Positions 17,430-25,394 of a stretch of 64,000 nucleotides of DNA are shown here, in pieces. The stretch is from Aureococcus anophagefferens (taxonomy: Eukaryota > Sar > Pelagophyceae > Pelagomonadales > Pelagomonadaceae): assembly GCF_000186865.1 (NCBI RefSeq), contig NW_008705588.1, positions 328,489 to 392,488 on the forward strand, given 5' to 3'. Position 1 is the first letter of the stretch. Every line of letters starts with the position of its first letter. Under the pieces are notes generated by a model, which saw only the letters and a list, made by a program, of their open reading frames with translations, searched no databases and was not told the DNA's origin. The position numbers and the translations under genes were made by a program.

Positions 17430-18567
17430 CGCGGGTTTGTTTCGCGCCGGTGCGGACCCAGAAGCGGCGGTCGTCGAGTTCGAACTCGTCCGGGTGCCGC
17501 GCGCGGTTGTGCGCCCAGATCGACGGCCGCCCGATGGGCGTCGGCGCGACGTCGTCGCCCTCGCGGACGACGACGCCGACGGCGTCGTCCGGCGCCGCGA
17601 AGACCGCAAGGTGCGGGTTCGCGCCCGGCAAGGGGCCGTGCGTCGCCGCGTCCTTGGCCAGGAACCGCTTCATGCCCGAAAAGACGTCGTGGCCCCGGGG
17701 CCGCGCGCCCGGCGCCGCCTCGCCGGCCTGGTCGACGGTCACCATGGTGCAGCGGTAGCAGTCCATCAGCGCGCGGATCGGCACGCGGCGCGCGCCGACG
17801 TGCACGCGCGCCCAGGTCGTCTCTTCGAAGGCGCGGCAGCCGGCGATGACCACGTTGGGCCGGAAGTGGAAGGGCGGCAGCCGCGCCCGGACCCGCCTGT
17901 TGACCGCGGCGACGGACGCTTCCCCGACCCACGTCAGCGGCGCGCCGTCCTGGTAGCGGCACCGGTCCCGGTCGTCGAGCGACACGGGCGCTAAACGCGT
18001 GCCCCGCAGCGGCCGCGCGCCGCGGAGCCGGCAGAGCGTCACGTCGAGGCCCAGGTGGTCGCTGAGCCACGCGTCGCCGAGCGGGTAGACGACGGCGCTC
18101 AGCGGGCCGTCGTGGCCGGACCACGTCGTCGTCGCGTGGTCGCCCGTGGTCCGCACGTCGACGCGCACGCTCCCGCCGCCGGGGGAGCTCAGCACGAGCT
18201 CCAGGAGCTCGCCGACGCGGCCGTAGACGGGCCGCGGCGAGACGGCCGCGAGCGCGGGGTACTGCTTCTGCGAGAGCACCTCGCCGGTGGCCCGCTTCAC
18301 GACGGCGAACTCGCGGTCGTAGCGCAGGCCCGCGCGGTCGAGGCGCGCCTCGGCGACGCGCACGCCGCCGCACGATTTCACGGGATAGATCCAGAGCTCG
18401 GCGACGCGGAGGCGCCGCGTGCAGCGGTGCGCGACCTCGCCCACGAAGAGCGCGACCGTCGCCGCGGCGCAGCAGGCGAGCATGGCGAAGCCGATGACCG
18501 CGAGCACCGTCTCGACGGCGCTCAAGTGCTCGACGCCCATTATGGCGAGCAGCGAGCTGCCCACCAT
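17430..18567 (-). CDS. MOSC-domain molybdoprotein, mARC-like (C terminus in gap)
   Basis: About 379 residues are visible. The N terminus is a hydrophobic anchor (about 16-39, ETVLAVIGFAMLACCAAATVALF) followed by RR-rich sequence. The MOSC N-terminal beta-barrel starts ELWIYPVKSCGG and continues to LRYDREFAVV. The MOSC domain follows, with FRPNVVIAG, then the molybdenum-ligand Cys region DCYRCTMVTVDQ (about 267) and HLAVFA. This order and the membrane anchor match the mitochondrial amidoxime-reducing component, which reduces N-hydroxylated compounds with cytochrome b5. The last residues fall in the N run. Met at 18567 is chosen because upstream codons lack coding bias. Localisation (outer mitochondrial or other membrane) is inferred. 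Confidence 0.85.
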
Positions 18568-18678
18568 CGTGCACGCTGAGTCACTTTGGCAACAGTGCAG
18601 CCGTGTTGAACCCCCTCCGTAGCGTAGATCATCCAACAGCCCTATCCTCGTTCGCACGCCCCGCCGATAGCGCGCGTC

Positions 18679-19930
18679 TCACTGGCCCGGCGCGAAGTTG
18701 GAGACCTTCTCGAGCTCGTAGCCGAAGGGCAGCTCGTCGCGGAAGGGGTAGTCCGGGTGGTGGCTCGTCTCGCGCCAGTGGAGGTGGCGCCAGCCGCAGT
18801 TGAGGCCGTCCATGAGCTTCGTGTCCTCGGGCGACAGGTCCCAGTCGAAGAGCTCGAAGTTGGACTCGACGCGCGCCTTCGTGACCGACTTGGTGACGAC
18901 GGCGATGCCGCGGGCGATCGCGTGCTTGAGGATGACCTGGCCCGCGTCCTTGCCCGCGCGGTCCGCGATGGCGTTCACGACGGGGTCCTTGAGCGGCGTC
19001 GTGCCCGTCGGCGACGGGCCGACGGCGAGGTTCGTGTCGCCGGAGCCGAGGGGCGAGAAGGCCTGGAACGCGACGCCGTGCGTCCGGCAGACGTCGACGA
19101 GGTCCTTCTGCTGGAGGTACGGGTGGCACTCGTTCTGGAGGATCGACACGGGCACCTTCGCCATGGCGACGACCTCCTCGAGCTGGGCCTTGTTGAAGTT
19201 GCTCAGGCCGATGGACCGGCACTTGCCCGCGGCGACCAGCGCCTCCATGGCCCGCCACGTCTCCGTGTAGTGGCTGCCCTCGTCGGAGGAGAAGTAGCCT
19301 AGGGAGCAAAGGAATCGCCTTCGATGGAAGAAAAAAAGAGGCGCCGCGCGCCGCGCCGTCGTCGTCCATGGGGAACATGGGGTTCTCGCTGTAGTGGCGC
19401 GCGTCCGCGCCGTCGACGCGCGTCGACGCCTGGAGCCCGCTCGCGGGGCAGGCCTGGGGCCAGTGGATGACGTAGGAGTCGACGTACTCGAGCTGGAGGT
19501 CTTCCAGGCTCTGGGCGAGGTCGACGACGACGTGCTCCGGCCGGTGGTTCGCGTTCCAGAGCTTGCACTGGACGAAGAGCTCGTCGCGCGTGACGACGCC
19601 CTCGGCGATGCACTTCTTGATCGCCGCGCCGACCTCGGGCTCGTTGTTGTAGTCGTTCGCCGCGTCGATGTTGCGGTAGCCGGCCTTGATGGCGGCCTAA
19701 ATGAAGCGTCGTGTTTGATTTGTGCTCGCGATTTTTAGAGAACATACCTCGACGGCGGCGCCCGTCTGGCCCGCCGGCGCCTTCCAGGTGCCCAGGGCGA
19801 CCACGGGCATCTCGTAGCCGCTGGCCAGCGTCACCGTCGGCGCGAGGGCCGTGCGCGTCAGCTCCGGCGCCAGCGCGCGGGCCGACATGGCGCGGGACGT
19901 CAAGGTCAGGGCGGAGAGGGCGCGCATCAT
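18679..19930 (-). CDS. aldo/keto reductase, three exons
   Basis: Exons 19748-19930, 19357-19696 and 18679-19298 encode 380 residues. Intron 1 (51 bp) is GTATGT to TTTAG, phase 0. Intron 2 (58 bp) has a GC donor (ACG|GCGCGG) and CCCTAG acceptor, phase 1. The catalytic tetrad is visible: Asp72 and Tyr77 (NIDAANDYN), Lys106 (VQCKLWN) and His139 (YVIHWPQ). Later strands carry SIGLSNFN, ILQNECHPYLQQ, FSPLGSG, and the cofactor motif VVTKSVTKARVESN, so it should be an NADP(H)-dependent carbonyl reductase. A 20-residue head rich in Ser, Thr and Arg may be a transit peptide. It is head to head with the plastid protein gene at 20037, 106 bp apart. Confidence 0.92.
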
Positions 19931-20036
19931 CGTATTGTATTCCGCGATGGGGATGAGTCTGGGCAGCACCTTGGGCTGCACGCAAGGCGGCAAGTCAAAC
20001 AAACGCGACGCCCTGCCAGCGAGTTGGTGCTCCGCG

Positions 20037-20435
20037 ATGAAGTCTTGTTTGTGCTACCTCCTCGCGCTCGTCGCCGCGGCCAACGCCTTCACGGCGAGCC
20101 GGTCGGCGCTGCCCGCGCGCGCGTGCCGCGCCGCGGCGCCGGCGCTGTCCATGCGCTACGGCAAGAAGCAGGTGAAGATCCGGCAGAAGATCAACCGCAT
20201 GATCCTCGACGCCAACACCATCGAGGACGTCGCGGCCGTGCTCCAGCACCCCTTCCTCGCGGCGTCGTCGCGGCGCATGATGAAACACCTCGTGCTCAAG
20301 GCGCGGCGCAAGGCCATGCTCATGGGCTACCAGATCGGGTACCTCGACGACGACGAGGAGGACCTGCTCGACGAGATGGTCGAGTTCGACGTCGACTCCG
20401 ACGTCCTCGAGGTCGACGACGACGACGAGGCGTAG
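20037..20435 (+). CDS. small plastid-targeted protein of unknown function
   Basis: 132 residues. The first 18 are a signal peptide (CLCYLLALVAAANA), followed at once by AFTASRSALPARA, the Phe-containing motif that marks bipartite plastid targeting in stramenopiles with secondary plastids. A basic transit stretch leads to RYGKKQVKIRQKINRM, then a helical region (VLQHPFLAASSRRMM, LVLKARRKAML) and a very acidic end (DVDSDVLEVDDDDEA). The mature part is small, basic first and acidic last, which suggests binding to RNA or to a plastid complex; no family is recognised. The start at 20037 is the only one giving the presequence. Confidence 0.75.
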   Translation: MKSCLCYLLALVAAANAFTASRSALPARACRAAAPALSMRYGKKQVKIRQKINRMILDANTIEDVAAVLQHPFLAASSRRMMKHLVLKARRKAMLMGYQIGYLDDDEEDLLDEMVEFDVDSDVLEVDDDDEA

Positions 20436-20604
20436 GTCGCTCGCGCGACGAAGGCGCGGAGGTTAAGGAGCCCGCGCATCCGCGCGTCGCGGGGCGAACG
20501 GCGCGCCGCCGGCCGCTTCGGCGGGGCTGGCGGCTCCAGGAGCGCGGCACCTGCTCGATGCCTGTGATAGGACAGGCAGAGCAGTCGCGACCCCTGGTAG
20601 CGCG

Positions 20605-22338
20605 TTACGCGAGCGCCGCGGCGACGGGCTCCTCGAGGCGCGGCCGGAGGCCGAGCACCGCGGCGACGGCGGCCGGGTAGAGGCCGAAGACGAGCGCCGC
20701 GTGCCACAGCGTCGTGGCGCCGCGCCGGCTCGACAGCGCGGCGACGGCGGCCTGGACGACGAGGAGCACGAGCCCCTCGGCGACGTAGTCCCAGGCCTCG
20801 GCGCGCGCGAGGAGCCACGCGAGCAGCACGCCCAACGCCAGCGCGTTGCGCATCGCCGCGGCGCCCAGGAGCTGCTCGAAGATGTAGGCCAGCGACCGCG
20901 GCGTCCGCTTCGCCGCGAAGCCCCGGATCGCCGCGACCTCCGAGAGCTGCGTGCACACAGGCACGAAGACGAACGCCGCGATGAAGTTGGACACGCCGAA
21001 GCGGTCCGCGAGGACCTCGAGGCAGTCCGGCAGGGGCGCCGACGCCAGCACGACGAGCACGACGCCGAGGCCGAGCTTCGCCCAGGCCCGCGCGGCGATG
21101 GCCGCGCGCTGCGCGCCGAGCGACTCGAACCTCGCCTCCGCGAACTCGTCGGGGCAGACCGACAGGGCGTCGTCGTCGTCGCCGTCGTCGCCCGCGTCGG
21201 GCGCCGCCGCGGCCTCCTCGTCGTCGGAGCAGTCCCAGGCCGTCGACAGCGACGACGCGGACGACGTGTCGCTGGCCCGGAGCCGCGCGGCCCGCCGCCG
21301 CGCGTCCCGGCGCGCGCGGCGGCGCCCGCGGGCCTGGAGCCGCCCCGCGTAGGCGCGCACGCCGGCGACGAAGCCGTCGAAGTCGAGGACGTCCGTCGGC
21401 GTCGGGCCGAAGGACCGCTGGACGTCCGCCTCGCTCGCGGGCTCGCCCGCGTCGTCAAAGACGCGGCCCACGCGGCCGACGGCGAGCTTGCCGAGCGCGT
21501 CGGCGCGCCGCGCGAAGAGCGGCCGGAGGATCGCGCGGAGCGCCGCGTCGCCGCCGAAGGTCCTCTTGCGCGGCGGCGGCCGGTCGACGCCCGCGGCCGC
21601 GCGCGCGTCCGCGCGGAGCTCCGCGGCCGCGCGCTCGAGCTCCTCGGCCGTCGACGCGTCGACGACGTCGGCGATGGCGGCCATGAAGCCGCTCCGGTTC
21701 CGGAACCGGTCCACGGCGGACCTCCGGCGCCGCTCGTGGACGAGCCACCGTTCGTCGCCCGCGGTCCGCGACCGCGCGCGCAGGAGCGCGCCCAGGAGCG
21801 CGACGCCGCAGCAGGCCGAGGCCGCCGCGAGCGCCCCGCAGACCTCCAGCACGACGTAGGGCACGGCCGCGGCCGCGAGCCAGCGCGCGGCGCGCCGCGC
21901 CGCGCCGAGATAGGCGCCGCAGTCCGCGGCGCGCCGCGACCGCCGGTCGTCGTAGTCCGCGCGGCCGTCGGCGAGGCCCACGGCGCCGGAGGAGACGGCG
22001 ATGGCCCAGGGCACCGTGAGCATGAACACGGTGTTGCCGAAGAGGCTGCCCGCGCCGACGTCCAACCCGCCGCGCGTCCTCGCGCCCGAGCAGCAGAGCA
22101 GCACGGCCTCGGGGAAGGCGATGAGGAGCGGCAGGAGCACGGCGCCGACGGCGTCCTCGTAGCGCGTGAGCAGCAGCAGCTCCGCGCCCTCGTTGACGCA
22201 GGCGCAGCCCCGCGACAGCACGCCGCCGTAGAGGAGCACGAGCGTGGCCACCTGGAAGGCGCCGCGCGTCTCGTCGTCGGCGACGATGGTGTGCGGATCG
22301 ATGTAGGGCCACGCGAGCAGGCTGGCGAACATGCTCAC
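20605..22338 (-). CDS. cation/Ca2+ exchanger with cytosolic loop (NCX/NCL-like)
   Basis: 577 residues with two groups of membrane helices around a long acidic loop. The first group includes the alpha-1 repeat-like GAELLLLTRYEDAVGAVLLPLLIAFPEAVL (split here as GAELLLLTRY and LLPLLIAFPEAVL) and then GAGSLFGNTVFML. The second includes VSNFIAAFVFVPVCTQLSE and GAAAMRNALALGVLLAW, the alpha-2 counterpart. The loop (about 230-420) has an EF-hand-like stretch (DDAGEPASEADVQ, DFDGFVAG) and Ser/Asp runs. Plant NCL-type exchangers combine EF-hands with this fold. It likely moves Ca2+ against Na+ or H+ at the plasma or vacuolar membrane. One alpha-repeat Asn/Ser residue pattern is unusual, so ion specificity is open. 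Confidence 0.78.
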   Translation of the reverse strand: MSMFASLLAWPYIDPHTIVADDETRGAFQVATLVLLYGGVLSRGCACVNEGAELLLLTRYEDAVGAVLLPLLIAFPEAVLLCCSGARTRGGLDVGAGSLFGNTVFMLTVPWAIAVSSGAVGLADGRADYDDRRSRRAADCGAYLGAARRAARWLAAAAVPYVVLEVCGALAAASACCGVALLGALLRARSRTAGDERWLVHERRRRSAVDRFRNRSGFMAAIADVVDASTAEELERAAAELRADARAAAGVDRPPPRKRTFGGDAALRAILRPLFARRADALGKLAVGRVGRVFDDAGEPASEADVQRSFGPTPTDVLDFDGFVAGVRAYAGRLQARGRRRARRDARRRAARLRASDTSSASSLSTAWDCSDDEEAAAAPDAGDDGDDDDALSVCPDEFAEARFESLGAQRAAIAARAWAKLGLGVVLVVLASAPLPDCLEVLADRFGVSNFIAAFVFVPVCTQLSEVAAIRGFAAKRTPRSLAYIFEQLLGAAAMRNALALGVLLAWLLARAEAWDYVAEGLVLLVVQAAVAALSSRRGATTLWHAALVFGLYPAAVAAVLGLRPRLEEPVAAALA

Positions 22339-22871
22339 GAGCTCAGGGCATCCTCATAAGGGCTGCTTTGAACATCGTGCAAACATAGACATGACCCAAA
22401 CTAGGGATCACAGGGTACGACCTAGGCTAGCCGCACTAGGGCAGTCCAAGATAACAATACTCCGCCCGGGGCCGGTTTGGCAGACCGCAAGGTAAATGTT
22501 GGCTGGCTGGCTGGCTCGGTCGCTGGCAGCCACCCATTTCTTCAATGTAGACGTTGCATGTGCAAATCTTGCGATTTTCGCGCGGGAATCATGTCAAAAT
22601 CTAATTAGGCGCCCGGAGTGGCCGCCGGGGGTGACGGAAGCGCGAGCGCCGACGCGCGTGGCCGGCGGCCAGCCGGTCGCCGCAGCCGCCCCACGACGGC
22701 GCGGCGCGCCGTAGGCGCGCGTTGTAGAGGTTGTAGCGAGGGGTCGTTTCGTGGACTGGACGTCCCTGGCTGGCTGGCTGGGTCGGCCCCGGGCGGCTGG
22801 CTGCGGTCTTGGCCTGCCCTTGAGCCGCAGGACACTCGCGGACGGGCTGTAGACCGCGCGCGGCACCTCGG
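22339..22871. other. 533-bp divergent spacer, GGCT-rich repeats
   Basis: It lies between the exchanger (minus) and PSMA3 (plus) starts, so both promoters are here. The left 150 bp is AT-richer than the surroundings. Runs of ggctggctggct occur at about 22500-22512 and again at 22768-22785, and cggccggc-type blocks are scattered. No open frame with coding bias and no structured RNA is evident. Confidence 0.6.
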
Positions 22872-23651
22872 ATGGCTTCGACGGGCGCGGGCTACGACCT
22901 CTCGCCGACGACGTTCAGCCCCGATGGGCGCATCTTCCAGGTCGAGTACGCGACCAAGGCCGTGGAGAACGCGGGCACGGTCGTGGGCATGAAGTGCAAG
23001 GACGGCGTCGTCCTCGGCGTGGAGAAGGTCATGCTGTCGAAGATGCTCCTGCCGTCGAGCAACCGGCGCGTGGCGACCGTGTCCGCGCACGCGGGCGTCG
23101 CGCAGGCGGGCCTCGCCGCGGACGGCCGCCAGGTCGTCGCGCGCGCGCGCGAGGAGTGCGACAACTACGAGGAGGTCTACGGCATCCCCATCCCGCCGAC
23201 GGTGCTCGCGCAGCGCCTCAGCGAGTACGTCCACTACTTCACGATCCACGGCGCGCTCCGCCCCTTCGGCACGTCGACGATGATCGCCGCGTACGACGAG
23301 CGCGAGAAGGCGCACCAGCTCTACGTCCTCGAGCCCACGGGCGTGTGCCTGCGCTACTTCGGCGCGGCGCTGGGCAAGGGCCGCCAGAGCGCCAAGAGCG
23401 AGATCGAGAAGCTCGACCTGACGACGCTCACGTGCCGCGACGCGCTCAAGGAGATCGCGAAGATGATCTACACGTGCTACGACGAGTCCAAGGACAAGCC
23501 CTTCATCCTCGAGATGGCCTGGCTCTGCGAGGAGACCAAGTTCGAGTACCAGCTCGTGCCCCAGGACCTCATCGACGCCGCGGAGACGTGGGCGAAGAAG
23601 GAGCTCGAAGAGGACGACGACGACGACGACGACGACGAGATGGCGTCCTAG
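22872..23651 (+). CDS. PSMA3: 20S proteasome subunit alpha type-3 (alpha-7)
   Basis: 259 residues, intronless. The N terminus GYDLSPTTFSPDGRIFQVEYA is the alpha-subunit signature (helix H0 plus YDxxxxxFSPDGRxxQVEYA; shown here in parts: GYDLSPTTFSPDG, RIFQVEYATKAVE). Residues KCKDGVVLGVEK, YVHYFTIHGALRPFG and a long acidic C-terminal tail (EEDDDDDDDDEMAS) identify alpha-7, whose yeast counterpart is Pre10. It forms part of the outer ring that gates the proteolytic chamber, in cytosol and nucleus. The acidic tail is a known casein-kinase-2 type site in homologues. No catalytic Thr is expected or seen. Confidence 0.96.
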   Translation: MASTGAGYDLSPTTFSPDGRIFQVEYATKAVENAGTVVGMKCKDGVVLGVEKVMLSKMLLPSSNRRVATVSAHAGVAQAGLAADGRQVVARAREECDNYEEVYGIPIPPTVLAQRLSEYVHYFTIHGALRPFGTSTMIAAYDEREKAHQLYVLEPTGVCLRYFGAALGKGRQSAKSEIEKLDLTTLTCRDALKEIAKMIYTCYDESKDKPFILEMAWLCEETKFEYQLVPQDLIDAAETWAKKELEEDDDDDDDDEMAS

Positions 23652-23724
23652 GGCCCGCCTCGCGCGCGCCCCCGACCGCCGCGGCGCCCCCGACCCGCTA
23701 AGAGGCGCCCGTTAGTCGTCTTCG

Positions 23725-25188
23725 TCACTTCTTCTTCTTCTTGCCGCCCCCCTTCTTGCCCTCGGACTTCTGCTTCTCGAGCATCTCGCGCCGCGTGCGC
23801 TCCTTGGCCTCGCGCCGCTGGGCCGCCTCCTCCTCGTCCTTCTTGGCCTCGAGCGCCGCCTTCTCGCGCGCGGCCGTGCGCTCGCCGCGGCGCTGCTCGA
23901 TCCACGCGTCGACCTCCGCGGCCTTCTCGCGCCGCGCCTCCTCGACGGCGCGCTCCTTGGCCTCCGTCCGCCGGCGCCTCGCCTCGGCCTTGGCCGTCGT
24001 GGACCGGTCGTCGAGCGCGTCGCGGTTCCGCCGGAGCGTGTCGTCGACGTCGCGCTGGTCCTCGGCGAGCACGTCGTTGCCGCCCGTCTCCACGAGGATG
24101 AGCAACTCGTTGCTCCGGAGGCCCTCGGCCAGCGTCCGGCCCGCGGCCTCGCTGAGGCCGCAGCGCCACAAATTGAGCTGCGTGAGCGCCCTGGCTTTTC
24201 CGAGCGCGGCGCAGAGGCCGTCGAAGGGCTTCTCCAATTTCCCCCCCCGCGTGAGGTCGTTGCCCTCGAGGCTCAGGGACGTCAGCGTGCCGTTGGACAC
24301 CAACACCTCGGCGAGCTCCGCGCAGGCCCGGGGCCCGACGTCGTTGCCGTCGAGCTCGAGCTTCACGATTCGCGAGCCCGGCGCGCGCGTCGCGCGCGCG
24401 ACGTACGCGGCCGTCGCGTCGTCGAGGTCCGCGCGGCAGAGGTCCAGGGACGTGACGCTGGCGTTGGCCCACAGGGCCTTGGCGAGGGCGCGGCCCGCCG
24501 CCGCGCAGCGCAGCGCGCCCTTCAAGATCGCGCCGAGGCACACGTCGCGCGGCGTGCCGTCCCGCGCGACGAGCTTGAGCCACGCGCAGAGCTGCTCGTC
24601 GGCGTCGGCGACGATGGTCTCCGCCTCCTCGCGCAGCTTGCGGTGGATGACGATGCGGTGCCGGTGGCGCGCCTTCTGGAGCTTGGACTCGCGGATCCGC
24701 GCCAGGTGCGTCTCCCGCAGGCTCTCGACGCGCGCCTCGTGCTCGTCGTCGAAGAGCTTCTGGAGGGTCTTGGCGTCGTCGTTGAAGAAGCCCTTGGCCG
24801 CCATGCCCCGCTTCTGCAGCTCCGCCATGACCTCGGCGGACGTGAGGCTGAACGCGGACATGGGCTCGACGGCCGACGCGTCGAACGCGTCGCCGTCGTC
24901 GTCGTCGTCGTCCTCGTCGACGGCGAAGGGCCGGCTCACGGTGCCGTCGGCGCCGAGCTCGACGACCTTGTCCGGCGCCTCGAGGTCGTCGAAGTGGCCC
25001 GTGACGCCCAGCACCTGGAGCAGGGCCTCGTCCTGGGCGCGGCCCATGGCCGCGATCTGGTGCTTCTCCAGGATGTCCTGCACCTCCCAGGGCGACTCGC
25101 CCTGCACCTCCTCCTCCTCCTCCTCCTCCTCCTCCGGGTCGCCGTCGACCCTGGGCTCGGCGTCGCCGCCGTCGGCGGCGTCGGCCAT
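23725..25188 (-). CDS. leucine-rich repeat protein with coiled-coil, basic tail
   Basis: 487 residues from MADAADGG. The order is: a strongly acidic head (residues 18-30 nearly all Glu; a second Asp run near 100), a helical region (about 130-220, RVESLRETHLARIRESKLQKARHR), about five ribonuclease-inhibitor-type LRRs (250-375: SVTSLDLCRADL, RIVKLELDGNDVG, TLTSLSLEGNDLT, ALTQLNLWRCGLS, ELLILVETGGNDV), then a charged coiled coil to the Lys-rich end (GKKGGGKKKKK). It resembles LRRC34/74 or axonemal LRR proteins, but no specific orthologue is claimed. LRRs bind partners; a scaffold role is inferred. Confidence 0.8.
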   Translation of the reverse strand: MADAADGGDAEPRVDGDPEEEEEEEEEVQGESPWEVQDILEKHQIAAMGRAQDEALLQVLGVTGHFDDLEAPDKVVELGADGTVSRPFAVDEDDDDDDGDAFDASAVEPMSAFSLTSAEVMAELQKRGMAAKGFFNDDAKTLQKLFDDEHEARVESLRETHLARIRESKLQKARHRHRIVIHRKLREEAETIVADADEQLCAWLKLVARDGTPRDVCLGAILKGALRCAAAGRALAKALWANASVTSLDLCRADLDDATAAYVARATRAPGSRIVKLELDGNDVGPRACAELAEVLVSNGTLTSLSLEGNDLTRGGKLEKPFDGLCAALGKARALTQLNLWRCGLSEAAGRTLAEGLRSNELLILVETGGNDVLAEDQRDVDDTLRRNRDALDDRSTTAKAEARRRRTEAKERAVEEARREKAAEVDAWIEQRRGERTAAREKAALEAKKDEEEAAQRREAKERTRREMLEKQKSEGKKGGGKKKKK

Positions 25189-25394
25189 GCTGCCCCCTCG
25201 AAGCGCTAGGCTAAGACGGTGCCGGCAAGTTGTAGATATGCACGACGAAATTTCGTTTCGGGCCACCCCTCTTCGGCCTCCCAACGAGGGGCTGCCCCCA
25301 GTTCCTCGCGCAGAAGGGCGGCGCCGCACCGACGCGCCGCGCGGGCGCCGGCCGCGCCGCCGTCGCCGCCGCGCGCCTCGGGACGACGAGGACC

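Noticed and set aside
22500..22790. ggctggct arrays as a transposon or regulatory array
   Set aside because: They are short, have no ends or flanking duplications, and look like ordinary low-complexity sequence.
25189..25394. A coding extension of the LRR gene to 25329
   Set aside because: The added residues have poor codon bias and the spacer must hold two divergent promoters; the acidic head begins naturally at 25188.
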